NCBI RefSeq assembly: GCF_900094555.1
Contig: NZ_FMAC01000021.1
Span: 1 to 46,220, forward strand
Direction: 5' to 3'
Length of the DNA stretch: 46,220 nt
Source of the DNA: Martinezella hainanensis
GTDB lineage: Bacteria > Pseudomonadota > Alphaproteobacteria > Rhizobiales > Rhizobiaceae
The notes under the pieces are model-generated. The model was not told the DNA's origin and ran no database searches. It saw only the letters and a list, made by a program, of their open reading frames with translations. Every line of letters starts with the position of its first letter. Position 1 is the stretch's first letter. The translations under genes and the position numbers were made by a program. Positions 8,475-17,652 of the stretch are shown here, piece after piece.

Positions 8475-11400
8475 CTACTGAAAATTCCGGCTCTTCACCT
8501 TCAACCTATCAATAAGCCGATCCGGCTCGTAAATCTCCCGCGCCTTCATGACAGCCTTCTCCCTGGAGTCCGGCGTCCCTGGCGTCCCATGCGCGAACTC
8601 ATCACCGCGCCCGGTCGGCAGCCTGAAGGCTTCATCGCGGTCCGCAAGCCCGGACAGATCGCTCGTCAGATCGAACAGCTGCTGGGCGACGAGATGCACG
8701 ACGTCGCCTTCCCGCTGGATGCGGCCATTGATCGCCATCATGCTGGAGCCGAGCACGACCTGCCTGCGGCGTTCGAAGAGGGCCGGCCAGACCACGACAT
8801 TGGCCGGTCCGGTCTCGTCCTCGACGGTCAAGAACATCACGCCCTTGGCCGAGCCCGGCTTCTGGCGCACGAGCACGAGGCCCGCCGTCATCAGCCAGCG
8901 GCCGTCACGCGCCGACATCGCTTCTTCGCAGGTAACGATATTGCGGACGGCAAGATCCTTGCGCAAGAAGGCAAGCGGATGCTGGCGAAGGGTCAGACCG
9001 ATATGACTGTAATCCTGAATGACGTTGTGTCCCTCCGTCATCTGCCGCAGGCTGACGTCTGGCTCCCACTGCTCGGCGATCGTTCTTTGCTCGCGTTCGG
9101 CCGCCGCGGCAAAGAGCGGCAATGGCTCGTCACGCAAAGCTTTGATCGCCCAGAGCGCATCGCGGCGCTGCAGCTTGAGCGACGATAGGAAGGTGTCGGC
9201 GTCGGCAAGTTCGACCAGGGACGCCGCCGGCACACCGGACCTGCGCCACAGATCATCGACGCTTTCGAACGGCTGATCGGCCCGCGCAGCGATGATGCGG
9301 GCGGCATCGACCTGGGCAAGTCCATGGACCACGCGCATCCCAAGGCGAACGGCGTGGCGATCACTGCCCTCGATCGGCTCCAGCGTGCAGTCCCAGCGTG
9401 AGCGATTGATGCAGACCGGGCGGACCTCGACGCCATGTTTGCGGGCGTCGCCGACGATCTGGGCCGGCGCGTAAAAGCCCATGGGCTGAGAATTCAACAG
9501 AGCCGCGCAGAAAGCATCGGGATAGTGGCATTTTACATAGGATGAGGCATAGGCGATGAGGGCGAAGCTCGCCGCATGGCTTTCGGGAAAGCCATAGGAG
9601 CCAAAGCCTTCGAGCTGGGAGAAGGTCTTTTCGGCGAATTCGGGGGTGTAGCCGTTCCTGACCATGCCGGAGACGAGCTTGGCCTTGAACTTCGAGACAC
9701 CGCCGGTGAACTTGAAGGTCGCCATCGACTTGCGCAGCTGATCGGCCTCGCCGCCGGTAAAGCCTGCACAGACCATCGCCACCTTCATGGCGCTCTCCTG
9801 GAAGAGCGGCACGCCAAGCGTCTTGCCGAGAACGGCTTCCAGTTCCGGTGTCGGATAGTCGACCGGCTCCTTGCCCTCCCGCCTCCGCAGATAGGGATGG
9901 ACCATGTCGCCCTGGATCGGACCGGGCCGGACGATCGCCACCTGGATGACGAGATCATAGAAGGTGCGTGGCTTCATGCGCGGCAGCATGGACATTTGCG
10001 CCCGGCTTTCGATCTGGAAGGTGCCGAGCGTGTCGGCCTTGCGGATCATCGCATAGGTGGCAGGATCCTCCTGAGGGATCTGAGCCAGATCGAGATCCAG
10101 ATGCTTGTGATGCTGGATCAATGCAAATGCCTTGCTCATGCAGGTGAGCATGCCGAGCGCCAGCACATCGACCTTCATGAACTTCAGCGCCTCGACATCG
10201 TCCTTGTCCCATTCGATCACCTGGCGGTCGGCCATGGTCGCCGGCTCGATCGGTACGAGATCGTCGAGCCTGTCATGGGTCAGCACGAAACCGCCGGGAT
10301 GCTGGCCAAGATGACGCGGCGCGCCCATCAGCTGCTGCGCAAGCTTCAGCGTGAGAGCCAGCCGGCGGTCGTCCGGATTGAGGTTGAGCTCACGCAAGCC
10401 GCGATCGGTCACCAGTTCCTCGGACCACGACCACATGCCTGATGATAGCGCCTTGACCACATCCTCCGGCAGGCCGAGTGCCTTGCCGACATCGCGGATC
10501 GCGCCCTTGGCGCGGTAGCGCGTCACCGTTGCGCAAAGAGCCGCCTTGTCATGGCCATAGGTCTTGTAGATCCATTGGATCACCTCCTCGCGCCGCTCAT
10601 GCTCGAAGTCGACATCGATGTCGGGCGGCTCGTCGCGCTCTTGGCTGACGAAGCGCTCGAAGAGCAGGTTATTGGTCTCGGGATCGATCGAGGTGATGCC
10701 GAGGATATAGCAGACCGCGGAGTTGGCGGCAGACCCTCGCCCCTGGCATAGAATGCCCTGGCTGCGGGCATAGCGGACGATCGAAAACACCGTCAAAAAA
10801 TAGGGGGCGTATTTCATGGTGCGGATGAGATCGAGCTCGTGGCGGATCACCTTCAATACCGATGGTGGCAAGCCCTCCGGATAACGGTTGGGAATGCACT
10901 CCCAGACATAATGCTCGAGGGATTCCTGGGCGGTCTTGCCCGGTACGATCGCCTCCTCCGGATATTGGTAGGTGAGCTTCTCCAATGAGAACGTGCAGCG
11001 CTCGACGATCTCGAGCGTGCGGGCAATTGCTTCGGGATAGCGGGGAAACAGCCGCGCCATTTCCTCCGGCGGCTTCAGATAGCGGTCGGCATGCCGCTCG
11101 CGTTCGAAGCCGATATCGTCGATCGTGGTGTTGTTGCGAATACAGGTGACGATATCCTGCAGTTGGCGGCGCGATGGCTCGTGGAAGAGAACGTCATTGG
11201 TGACGACCGTCTTCACCTTGAAGCGCGCGGCAAGATTGGAGAGATCATGCAGCCGCAGCTGATCATTGGGCCGCCGGCGCAGGCAGAGCGACAGATAGGC
11301 GCGATCGCCAAAGAGATCTGCCATTTTTCTGAGCTGCAGGGCGCAGGTCTCGTCGGCAAGATCCGGCACAAGGATGCCGATCAGACCCTCGGCATAAAGG

Positions 11401-11735
11401 GCGACGTCTTCGAGATTGAGGATGCAGTTGCCCTTGCCGCCCCTGCCCTTGCCAAGCGTCAGAAGCCGCGTCAGCCTGGAATAGGCGGCGCGGTTGGTGG
11501 GATAGACGAGGATCGACATGCCGTCGGTGAGATCAAGGCGGCAACCGACCACCAGGCGCACCCCGGTCGCACGCGAGGCCTCCAGCGCCCGGACAATCCC
11601 GGCCAGCGAATTGCGGTCGACGATGCCAAGTGCGGAAATGCCGAGCTCCTTTGCCGTCCGGAACAGATCGTCGGCCGACGACACGCCGCGCAGGAAGGAA
11701 AAATGCGTGGTGACCTGCAGCTCGGCGTAGCTCAT
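8475..11735 (-). CDS. dnaE2: Error-prone DNA polymerase III alpha subunit DnaE2 (ImuC)
   Basis: C-family polymerase of the SOS mutasome, which copies past DNA lesions together with ImuA and ImuB. About 1086 aa, normal for DnaE2. The N-terminal PHP domain starts MSYAELQVTTHFSFLRG; the catalytic palm carries PDIDVDF at residues 371-377, with QGRGSAANSA just before; the helix-hairpin-helix and OB-fold regions follow. It ends DRLKVKSRNFQ. The start at 11735 overlaps the imuB stop by 4 bp (ATGA), so translation is coupled and much longer upstream frames are artefacts. Third gene of the LexA-controlled imuA-imuB-dnaE2 operon. Intact as far as can be seen. Confidence 0.97.
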   Translation of the reverse strand: MSYAELQVTTHFSFLRGVSSADDLFRTAKELGISALGIVDRNSLAGIVRALEASRATGVRLVVGCRLDLTDGMSILVYPTNRAAYSRLTRLLTLGKGRGGKGNCILNLEDVALYAEGLIGILVPDLADETCALQLRKMADLFGDRAYLSLCLRRRPNDQLRLHDLSNLAARFKVKTVVTNDVLFHEPSRRQLQDIVTCIRNNTTIDDIGFERERHADRYLKPPEEMARLFPRYPEAIARTLEIVERCTFSLEKLTYQYPEEAIVPGKTAQESLEHYVWECIPNRYPEGLPPSVLKVIRHELDLIRTMKYAPYFLTVFSIVRYARSQGILCQGRGSAANSAVCYILGITSIDPETNNLLFERFVSQERDEPPDIDVDFEHERREEVIQWIYKTYGHDKAALCATVTRYRAKGAIRDVGKALGLPEDVVKALSSGMWSWSEELVTDRGLRELNLNPDDRRLALTLKLAQQLMGAPRHLGQHPGGFVLTHDRLDDLVPIEPATMADRQVIEWDKDDVEALKFMKVDVLALGMLTCMSKAFALIQHHKHLDLDLAQIPQEDPATYAMIRKADTLGTFQIESRAQMSMLPRMKPRTFYDLVIQVAIVRPGPIQGDMVHPYLRRREGKEPVDYPTPELEAVLGKTLGVPLFQESAMKVAMVCAGFTGGEADQLRKSMATFKFTGGVSKFKAKLVSGMVRNGYTPEFAEKTFSQLEGFGSYGFPESHAASFALIAYASSYVKCHYPDAFCAALLNSQPMGFYAPAQIVGDARKHGVEVRPVCINRSRWDCTLEPIEGSDRHAVRLGMRVVHGLAQVDAARIIAARADQPFESVDDLWRRSGVPAASLVELADADTFLSSLKLQRRDALWAIKALRDEPLPLFAAAAEREQRTIAEQWEPDVSLRQMTEGHNVIQDYSHIGLTLRQHPLAFLRKDLAVRNIVTCEEAMSARDGRWLMTAGLVLVRQKPGSAKGVMFLTVEDETGPANVVVWPALFERRRQVVLGSSMMAINGRIQREGDVVHLVAQQLFDLTSDLSGLADRDEAFRLPTGRGDEFAHGTPGTPDSREKAVMKAREIYEPDRLIDRLKVKSRNFQ

Positions 11736-13249
11736 GCGAAGATCCCGTGGCAAAACCAGCGATGCGAGCCGGTGGCAGCATCGACACCATCGCCGGAGCG
11801 GAAGATCCACAGGCGCTCGCCGGTCTCGTCCTCGATCACGAAATAATCCCGCACCGCATCGAATTCGGAACTCCTGGTCCACCATTCCCCGAATATGCGC
11901 TCCGGCCCATCGGCGCGTCTGACCCGTCGGCGCTTGCCGCGCCAGGTGACGGAGACCGGTGGATGATCCGGCAAAAGCGCGATGACCTCGATCAATTCCG
12001 GCCGCGCCAGCAGCCGCACCGGCCGCGGCCAATGCAGCGACCAGGCGGCGCCGGTCTTCTCCGCCATGGCGGCAATGCGAGCGACGCTGCGTTCGGGCAC
12101 GTCGCTCGCGACCGGCACTATCCGATAGACGCGCTGGCCGCGATTGCCGATGACATCGATCAGCGGCGCGATATCGGCAACCTCCTCCTCGATCAGCGAG
12201 GATGCCTTCTGCACCTCTCCGAGCGGCTCGGTCATGACGGCGACCAGCGACAGCTTCTCGATACCGAAGCCGGGCTCGATCGTCTCAATCCGGTCGCGGA
12301 AGAGTTTTGTCAGCCAGGCGACATCGCGCGCCGCCTTTGCCGTGCCGGCGCGGATCGCCTGAATGGAATTATCCACCCTGTGGACGATCAGATCGGTGCG
12401 GCGGACACCGAGACCTTTCTTTTCAAGAGCCTGGCAGAGGGCCGCCACCAGACGGGTCAGATATTTGTCGATGGTTTCGGAGGCGCCGATCGGCTCGGCA
12501 AAGCTGCGGCTGACTTCGATTACGTCGGCCGGCCGGATGGGATCGATCGGTTCGGCCAAGCGGCCATGGATCTGATCGAGGCGCCGGCCGATCTCCGGGC
12601 CGAAGCGCAGGGTGAGCGGTGCGCGCGGGGTGGCGGACAGCTCACCGATGGTGCGAAAGCCGAGCGTGCGCAGGCTCGTCACGATATCCAAGGGCAGCCG
12701 AAGCGTTGTCAGTGGCAGGTGCTCGACGAAACGGGCGATCTCGCCTTTCGGCACAATCACGGTCTCGCGGCCATCTGCCCGGGCGACGGCGTGGGCGGCA
12801 CCCCAGCTGTCGGCGATGGCGACCCTCGCGGTCAAGCCCCTGGCGTGAAAGCGGTTGACGATGCCCGATAGCATCAGTGCCTCGCCGCCCTGCAGATGAT
12901 CGGCGCCTTCGGTGTCCATGACAATGCCATCGGTGCCGTCGACAGCGACGATCGGCGAATAGTGCGTCAGCGCCCAGAGCGCGATGCGCTCAAGTGCCGC
13001 CGCATCGGCTGCAGGATCTGCCTCAACAAACTGAAGACCACGCACCATCGCCTGCGCCTTGGCGGCTGGCATGCCCACACGGATGCCTGCTTCCCTGGCC
13101 TTTGTATCGGCCGCGGACACAAAACGCTTGGAACCGCTTCTGGCAACCGTGACCAATGGCCGCTCAGGCGATAATTCTTCTCTTTGATCCATGCGCCTGA
13201 TCCGCTCGATCGGCAGGTCCGGCAGATAGATGGATACGACCCGTGGCAT
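11732..13249 (-). CDS. imuB: ImuB, Y-family-like mutasome protein
   Basis: A catalytically inactive relative of Y-family polymerases that links DnaE2 and ImuA to the replication clamp. It starts MPRVVSIYLPDLPIERIRR, where active polymerases carry an aspartate-rich metal site (DxD) that is absent here. Typical features are GMPAAKAQAMVRGL, the helix-hairpin-helix part around LRTLGFRTIGELSA, and a C-terminal tail after WRGKRRRVRRADGPERI. Length 505 aa, as usual. It overlaps imuA by 86 bp and dnaE2 by 4 bp, so the three genes form one transcription and translation unit. Confidence 0.95.
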   Translation of the reverse strand: MPRVVSIYLPDLPIERIRRMDQREELSPERPLVTVARSGSKRFVSAADTKAREAGIRVGMPAAKAQAMVRGLQFVEADPAADAAALERIALWALTHYSPIVAVDGTDGIVMDTEGADHLQGGEALMLSGIVNRFHARGLTARVAIADSWGAAHAVARADGRETVIVPKGEIARFVEHLPLTTLRLPLDIVTSLRTLGFRTIGELSATPRAPLTLRFGPEIGRRLDQIHGRLAEPIDPIRPADVIEVSRSFAEPIGASETIDKYLTRLVAALCQALEKKGLGVRRTDLIVHRVDNSIQAIRAGTAKAARDVAWLTKLFRDRIETIEPGFGIEKLSLVAVMTEPLGEVQKASSLIEEEVADIAPLIDVIGNRGQRVYRIVPVASDVPERSVARIAAMAEKTGAAWSLHWPRPVRLLARPELIEVIALLPDHPPVSVTWRGKRRRVRRADGPERIFGEWWTRSSEFDAVRDYFVIEDETGERLWIFRSGDGVDAATGSHRWFCHGIFA

Positions 13250-13925
13250 CGCACGCCCTCACGATAAACTCAGCGCACTCACCCGCCTTCACCCTCATCA
13301 GTTCCAGCAGCCATCGCGGCCGCCCGACGCCTGGAACCGGCAGCTCCTCCGACGGCAGGACGCTCACCCGCCACCTGGTCGTCGACGCCGTCGGCTGCCC
13401 GAAATCCGAGGCCTCCACCTGCCGGCGCCAGCGCCTGACCACCAGTCCCATCGTGCCGGTCTTTTCCGCAGCCAGCTGCAGGCGCCTCGACGCCACCATC
13501 GGCAGGCGGACGACCTCGCCGACGACGGCGCCAAGCCCGCCATAGGAAAGCCCCTCCTCCATACTCTCCAGCACATCCTGCTCGCGGTCGGCTTCGGCAA
13601 AGATCACCCGGTCTGGATGAAGTCCCGCCTGCATCAGCGCCGGAAAGAACAGATCGGGACGCGTCAGGCACCAGAGGACCTGTCCCCTGGTGCGCGCGGC
13701 AATGCCGGCAACACAAAGGGCAGCGGCCGCTCCGTCGACGGTGCCTGCGCCACCGCCGGCAAACTCATGAATGGCGCCATAGGCAAGACCACCGCCCGGA
13801 AGCACCGCATCGATCTCGGGTACACCGAAGGCCAGGCAGCCGCTCCTCTTGCCCGCATTCCCTTCGAGTAACGCGATACGGTGTTTCAGCTCGGATATCA
13901 CCCTATTGCGGGCAGCAGTCATCAT
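13164..13925 (-). CDS. imuA: ImuA, RecA-like SOS mutasome protein
   Basis: First gene of the mutagenesis cassette. ImuA is a small RecA/SulA-related protein required with ImuB for damage-induced mutagenesis. 253 aa, starting MMTAARNRVISELKHRIALLEG, with FGVPEIDAVLPGGGLAYGAIHEF, which corresponds to the start of the RecA-like fold, and WCLTRPDLFFPALMQAGL, characteristic of ImuA. The C-terminus overlaps imuB. A LexA box lies 58-72 bp upstream of the start codon, so induction by DNA damage is expected. Confidence 0.95.
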   Translation of the reverse strand: MMTAARNRVISELKHRIALLEGNAGKRSGCLAFGVPEIDAVLPGGGLAYGAIHEFAGGGAGTVDGAAAALCVAGIAARTRGQVLWCLTRPDLFFPALMQAGLHPDRVIFAEADREQDVLESMEEGLSYGGLGAVVGEVVRLPMVASRRLQLAAEKTGTMGLVVRRWRRQVEASDFGQPTASTTRWRVSVLPSEELPVPGVGRPRWLLELMRVKAGECAEFIVRACDATGRIHLSAGPADRADQAHGSKRRIIA

Positions 13926-13982
13926 TCACGGGTCCTTGTGGAGGTCGTGTTGGTATCGACGTGATGTCGGTCAAGTGCATAT

Positions 13983-13997
13983 GTTCACTAAATGTTC
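13983..13997. promoter_or_regulatory. LexA (SOS) box, GTTC-N7-GTTC
   Basis: The sequence GTTC ACTAAAT GTTC is an exact match to the direct-repeat LexA operator of alphaproteobacteria. It lies between imuA (leftward) and the SRAP gene (rightward), much closer to imuA. It should repress imuA-imuB-dnaE2 until RecA-stimulated LexA cleavage. Control of the SRAP gene from the same site is possible but not shown. Confidence 0.9.
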
Positions 13998-14215
13998 CAT
14001 CTCACTTTACGTGTCAAGCAACCCGAAATAGGAATATTATCCCTCTATTTTAGTGGACTTTAAGATTCGCATTGGGAATCATGGAGATGACTTCGAACGT
14101 CCAGTGATGGAGCTTTCGAAAAAGTTTCGAAGCCGATCCATTGACAGCCATCAATTGGCGTTTCGGCGCTTCGTCGGCTACGATGTCTGTATGCTTCAAG
14201 GGAGATGGAGCGTCG

Positions 14216-14989
14216 ATGTGCAACTTGTACCGCATGGAAGACAAGGACTGGGTGAACAAGTGGGCTCAGGATGCCGAGAGCCTGATCAACCTGATGCCGG
14301 CCTATCAGATGAACCCCGACCAGCTGGGACCGATCGTCCGGAACACAGCTGATGGCAAGAAGCAGCTCGTTCATGCACGCTGGGGCCTCCCCTCTCCACC
14401 CTTTGTTCTCGTGAAAGCAGCCGAAGCCAAGGCTGAGAAGCTTCGGGCGAAGGGGAAGGGGGTAGATTTCGAGCAGCTGCTGCGCGAACAGGTCGACCGC
14501 GGCGTCACGAATGTCCGTAATCTCAAGCTCCCGCATTGGAAGCGCTGGTTTGGCGTCGAGAACCGCTGTCTCGTCCCGGTCACAAGCTTCGCCGAGCCGG
14601 ATCCTGCCAGCCAGGAGACAGGCGGCAATGTGCCGAATGCCTGGTTCGCGCGCGGCCCAGATAAACCGCTGATGTTCTTTGCCGGTATTCATGTTCTGCA
14701 ATGGACATCGGTGCGCAAGGTCAAGGATGGGCGGACGACCGACGACCTCTATGGGTTTCTGACGACCGATGCGAACGATCTCGTCAAGCCTATCCACGAC
14801 AAGGCCATGCCGGTGCTGCTGTTGACCAAGGAAGAGACCGATGTCTGGATGAGGGCGCCTTGGGAGGAGGCCAAGGATCTTGCGCGGCCATTGCCCAATG
14901 ACGCCCTGACCGAGATGTCCCGCGAGCCCTATGGATCGACCATCGTCACCAAGGAAGGTGAGCTGGTCGGTCCATCAAGCTTGCTGTAA
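14216..14989 (+). CDS. SRAP-domain protein (YedK/HMCES type), abasic-site DNA-protein crosslinker
   Basis: Proteins of this family shield abasic sites in single-stranded DNA by forming a thiazolidine crosslink through Cys2, exposed after removal of the initiator Met. Here the product starts MCNLYRM, placing Cys at position 2. Other family marks are ARWGLPSPP (the common RWGL motif), NRCLVPVTSFAEPD (with the catalytic-region glutamate) and the region near KPIHDKAMPVLL, which contains the conserved active-site histidine. Length 257 aa. The ATG at 14216 is fixed by Cys2 and by GGGAG upstream. Its place opposite the SOS mutasome fits a role in damage tolerance. It is a paralogue type common on rhizobial plasmids. 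Confidence 0.92.
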   Translation: MCNLYRMEDKDWVNKWAQDAESLINLMPAYQMNPDQLGPIVRNTADGKKQLVHARWGLPSPPFVLVKAAEAKAEKLRAKGKGVDFEQLLREQVDRGVTNVRNLKLPHWKRWFGVENRCLVPVTSFAEPDPASQETGGNVPNAWFARGPDKPLMFFAGIHVLQWTSVRKVKDGRTTDDLYGFLTTDANDLVKPIHDKAMPVLLLTKEETDVWMRAPWEEAKDLARPLPNDALTEMSREPYGSTIVTKEGELVGPSSLL

Positions 14990-15008
14990 CCATCGACGTT
15001 TCGGCAGT

Positions 15009-15368
15009 TCAATGAACGGACAATTGTTCGGACAAGAGGAGTTCGTGCACCGCCGCATCGACGATTTCCTTCAGCCTGCGCCATCCGTAGAGGTTCCGCT
15101 CGCTCACCCGCTCCTCGATCGCGGCAATCATCCAGCCGGCAGCAGCTGCATCGTCGGCGTTCTTATGGACGTTGAAGTGCTGCAAGCATGCCTCGATCCG
15201 TGGGCGTGCCGAACCACCGTGACGATCTATTGTCGTCATAAGTGAACGCGCCTCGCGGTAGGTCTTCGCTATATGTTGCTTACCCTCCACTCCGCTGTCG
15301 ACAATCTTCCTGACGGCAAAGAGCAGGGCCATCAGCATGTCGGCCGTTTCGTCGGGCACTACCGTCAT
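15009..15368 (-). CDS. Small hypothetical protein, 119 aa
   Basis: A helical, soluble protein starting MTVVPDETADMLMALLFAVRK and ending near VHELLLSEQLSVH. No catalytic motif or signal peptide; family not recognised. It converges on the SRAP gene and is divergent from the XRE regulator, from which it is separated by 128 bp holding a good minus-strand promoter (TTGACA, 17-bp spacer, TTATAG). Control by the neighbouring XRE protein is plausible. Confidence 0.6.
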   Translation of the reverse strand: MTVVPDETADMLMALLFAVRKIVDSGVEGKQHIAKTYREARSLMTTIDRHGGSARPRIEACLQHFNVHKNADDAAAAGWMIAAIEERVSERNLYGWRRLKEIVDAAVHELLLSEQLSVH

Positions 15369-15429
15369 ACAGCTCCTCCGTCTTTGGTCGGATTAGTCTC
15401 GCGAGGCGGCGGGCGCTACCTCTGGTTCG

Positions 15430-15480
15430 TTCAAGATCCATATTCGTGGTTCTATAATACGTGGTTTTATCAACTGTCAA
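15430..15480. promoter_or_regulatory. Face-to-face overlapping promoters
   Basis: Forward: TTCAAG (15430-15435), 17-bp spacer, TATAAT (15453-15458), reading toward the XRE gene. Reverse: TTGACA (complement of 15475-15480), 17-bp spacer, TTATAG (complement of 15452-15457), reading toward the 119-aa gene. The -10 boxes overlap, so only one polymerase could occupy the site at a time, a layout that suits a regulator switching between two genes. Confidence 0.6.
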
Positions 15481-15496
15481 ATGTTGTGTTTCCGCC

Positions 15497-15763
15497 ATGG
15501 ATGCACGGCAGCGAGTGGCACTGAATCTCAGGCGAATACGGGTTATGCGGGGGATCTCGCAGGACAACCTCGCGCTTGAGGCCAATGTCGAGCGCGCCTA
15601 TGTCGGGTATCTTGAGCGGGGCAGTAAGAACCCAACGGTCACTACCCTCGAGAAGATTGCCGCAGCGCTGTCTTGCGATATTTCGGAGTTCTTCGCTCCG
15701 GTGGCCGACGATATAGGGGAAATTAAGCCCTTGAAGAGTGGGCGGAAGGTCGCGCGCGGCTGA
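15497..15763 (+). CDS. XRE-family transcriptional regulator, 88 aa
   Basis: A single Cro/CI-type helix-turn-helix domain: LNLRRIRVMRGISQDNLALEANVERAYVGYLERG reads as helices 1-4 with the recognition helix after NVERAYV, followed by NPTVTTLEKIAAALSCDISEFF, the usual closing helix. The ATG at 15497 gives the family-length start MDARQRVALN. It should bind DNA as a dimer and probably controls itself and the divergent 119-aa gene through the overlapping promoters. Confidence 0.9.
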   Translation: MDARQRVALNLRRIRVMRGISQDNLALEANVERAYVGYLERGSKNPTVTTLEKIAAALSCDISEFFAPVADDIGEIKPLKSGRKVARG

Positions 15764-16113
15764 TATTTACCTCCGCTCAACCGCGAGCGTAACAGGCACG
15801 AACTCGATTGGTGAATCTCCGGAGACCGCTCACGGAGCTTTTGGCGCTTCCGATGTTTCCGTGCCCAAGTAACAGTAAGGCAAACCGATTTAACTGCCCG
15901 AGACGTCGGTAAGCCAACTCCCACGCGAAGCGGGCTGGGCATTGCATTTGGCGGGCCAGAGATTTTCAAGTCAAACCGCGTCCAGCAAAGATGGGTCCCT
16001 TTTTTAGATTTCGGTCCCGTACCCGTCAAAGACACGCCGAAAGTTGAGCGAAATTAACGATCACCTAATAAATTGAAGGCAATCCTAATACTACCCCCAG
16101 GAAGAGATACCCT

Positions 16114-16130
16114 AAAACGCTTCGCGTTTT
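16114..16130. terminator. Perfect short hairpin in a gene-free stretch
   Basis: AAAACGC TTC GCGTTTT forms a 7-bp stem with a 3-nt loop; the A and T ends make it terminator-like in both directions. It sits in a roughly 380-bp stretch without genes between the XRE regulator (ending 15763) and the first transpeptidase gene. Nothing else was recognised in that stretch. Confidence 0.4.
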
Positions 16131-16146
16131 CGGTCGTGTCTTATCG

Positions 16147-17427
16147 ATGCAGCTGTCAACTCCTGGATGGACTCGAATGAGCCTTATCTCCCATGTCTTC
16201 AAGCTGAAAAGCCAGTCCCATATCCTGATCGCTCGCCAAACGAGCCAGCTCACAGCTTGTATCGGAGACAGGAAAGAGACTCGTGATCGACAAGCAAGAC
16301 ACCGCATTGTGATGTTGATAGGGGCGTTTGTATTTGGATTCCTGCTGATCGGCGGCCGCCTCGTTCAATACGCTCATACTGAGCAGGACAGTACCGACGC
16401 GCTTAGCAATCCTTATGTAGTCGCTTCTCGGCCCGATATCGTTGATCGCAATGGCCAGCTCCTTGCTACTGATTTGAACATGGTTTCGCTATATGCCGAT
16501 CCTCGACGCATCGTCGATGCCGACGAAGTGGTGGAGAAATTAGCAGCCATTCTCCCGAATCTCCATTGGAGCGAGACCCACAAGAAGCTGAAGCTGAACA
16601 GTGGGTTTCAGTGGCTGAGACGCCAGCTAACTCCTAGGCAGCAAGCCGACATTCTAGCTCTCGGAATTCCGGGCATCGGCTTCAGACCGGAAAAACGTCG
16701 TTTCTATCCCGGCGGTCGGACGGCGGCCCATATTGTCGGACACGTGAATATCGACAACCTCGGCCTTGCCGGCATGGAGCGTTACCTAGACCAGCAGGGT
16801 CTCGCCGACCTCAGAGCTAGCGGCATGACCTCAAGCGCTTCGCTGGAACCTGTCAAACTTTCGATCGACATCCGCGCGCAAAACATCATCCGCGAAGTCG
16901 CCGCGAAAGCGATGAACGTCTACAAGGCAGAAGCCGCGGGCGCCGTGATCCTAAACGTCAACACCGGTGAAGTGCTGGCTATGGCATCCGTCCCTGACTA
17001 TGACCCTAACAAACCATCGCGCACGCTCGCAGACGGGAGTGTCGACAAGGACTACGAGAAGGGCTGGTTCAATAGGATCAGTAACGCCACGTTCGAGATG
17101 GGATCGACCTTCAAAAGCTTTACGCTGGCCATGGGCCTCGACGCTGAAAAGATCACCTTGAACTCCGTCATCGACGCGTCGCGACCAATTCGGATGGGTG
17201 GTTTCACGATCAAAGATTTCAAGGGCAAAAACAGACCTTTGACGATCCCAGAAGTTTTTCAATATTCGTCTAACATTGGCACTGCAGCCGTTGCCGACAT
17301 GGTAGGCATTGAAGCCCATCGGCAATTCCTCACAAAGCTTGGCCTTTTGTCGAAAATGAACACCGAGATGCCAGGCATTGCAACGCCAACGCAGCCTCGC
17401 ACACGTCCGGCACGCCGACAGATATAA
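16147..17427 (+). pseudogene. FtsI/PBP2-type transpeptidase, C-terminally truncated
   Basis: A class B penicillin-binding protein: a cytoplasmic start, one membrane anchor (VMLIGAFVFGFLLIGG, residues 55-70), the dimerisation domain (RPDIVDRNGQLLATD) and a transpeptidase domain with STFK at 320-323 and SSN at 374-376. The third motif, KTG, is missing: similarity to the downstream paralogue stops near TPTQP (about residue 417) and the frame ends ten residues later. Without KTG it should not have normal transpeptidase activity. Beyond the break, another reading frame (VRHADRYKRAEEFADVITG) looks like the end of an unrelated protein, indicating a deletion or recombination joint. Alternative start at 16177. 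Confidence 0.8.
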
Positions 17428-17652
17428 GCGTGCTGAAGAGTTCGCCGACGTCATAACGGGGCTAAACTAGGCGTTTAGTGACGATTATAAACGAATACAA
17501 TTCCACAGATCAAAGTTGCAGATGATAAAAACACAATTAAAAGCAACAACTCCTTAACCCGTGAGCAATAGGTCAATTTCTCTGACTAGGAGAATGGCTG
17601 CGATTCAATCGCGAACCAAACGTTTTCACCGTAAAGAAGCTGCCCCAGACCA

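Noticed and set aside
9576..10442. Long plus-strand frames opposite dnaE2, imuB and imuA
   Set aside because: They are antisense shadows of GC-rich genes whose minus-strand products are clearly conserved families.
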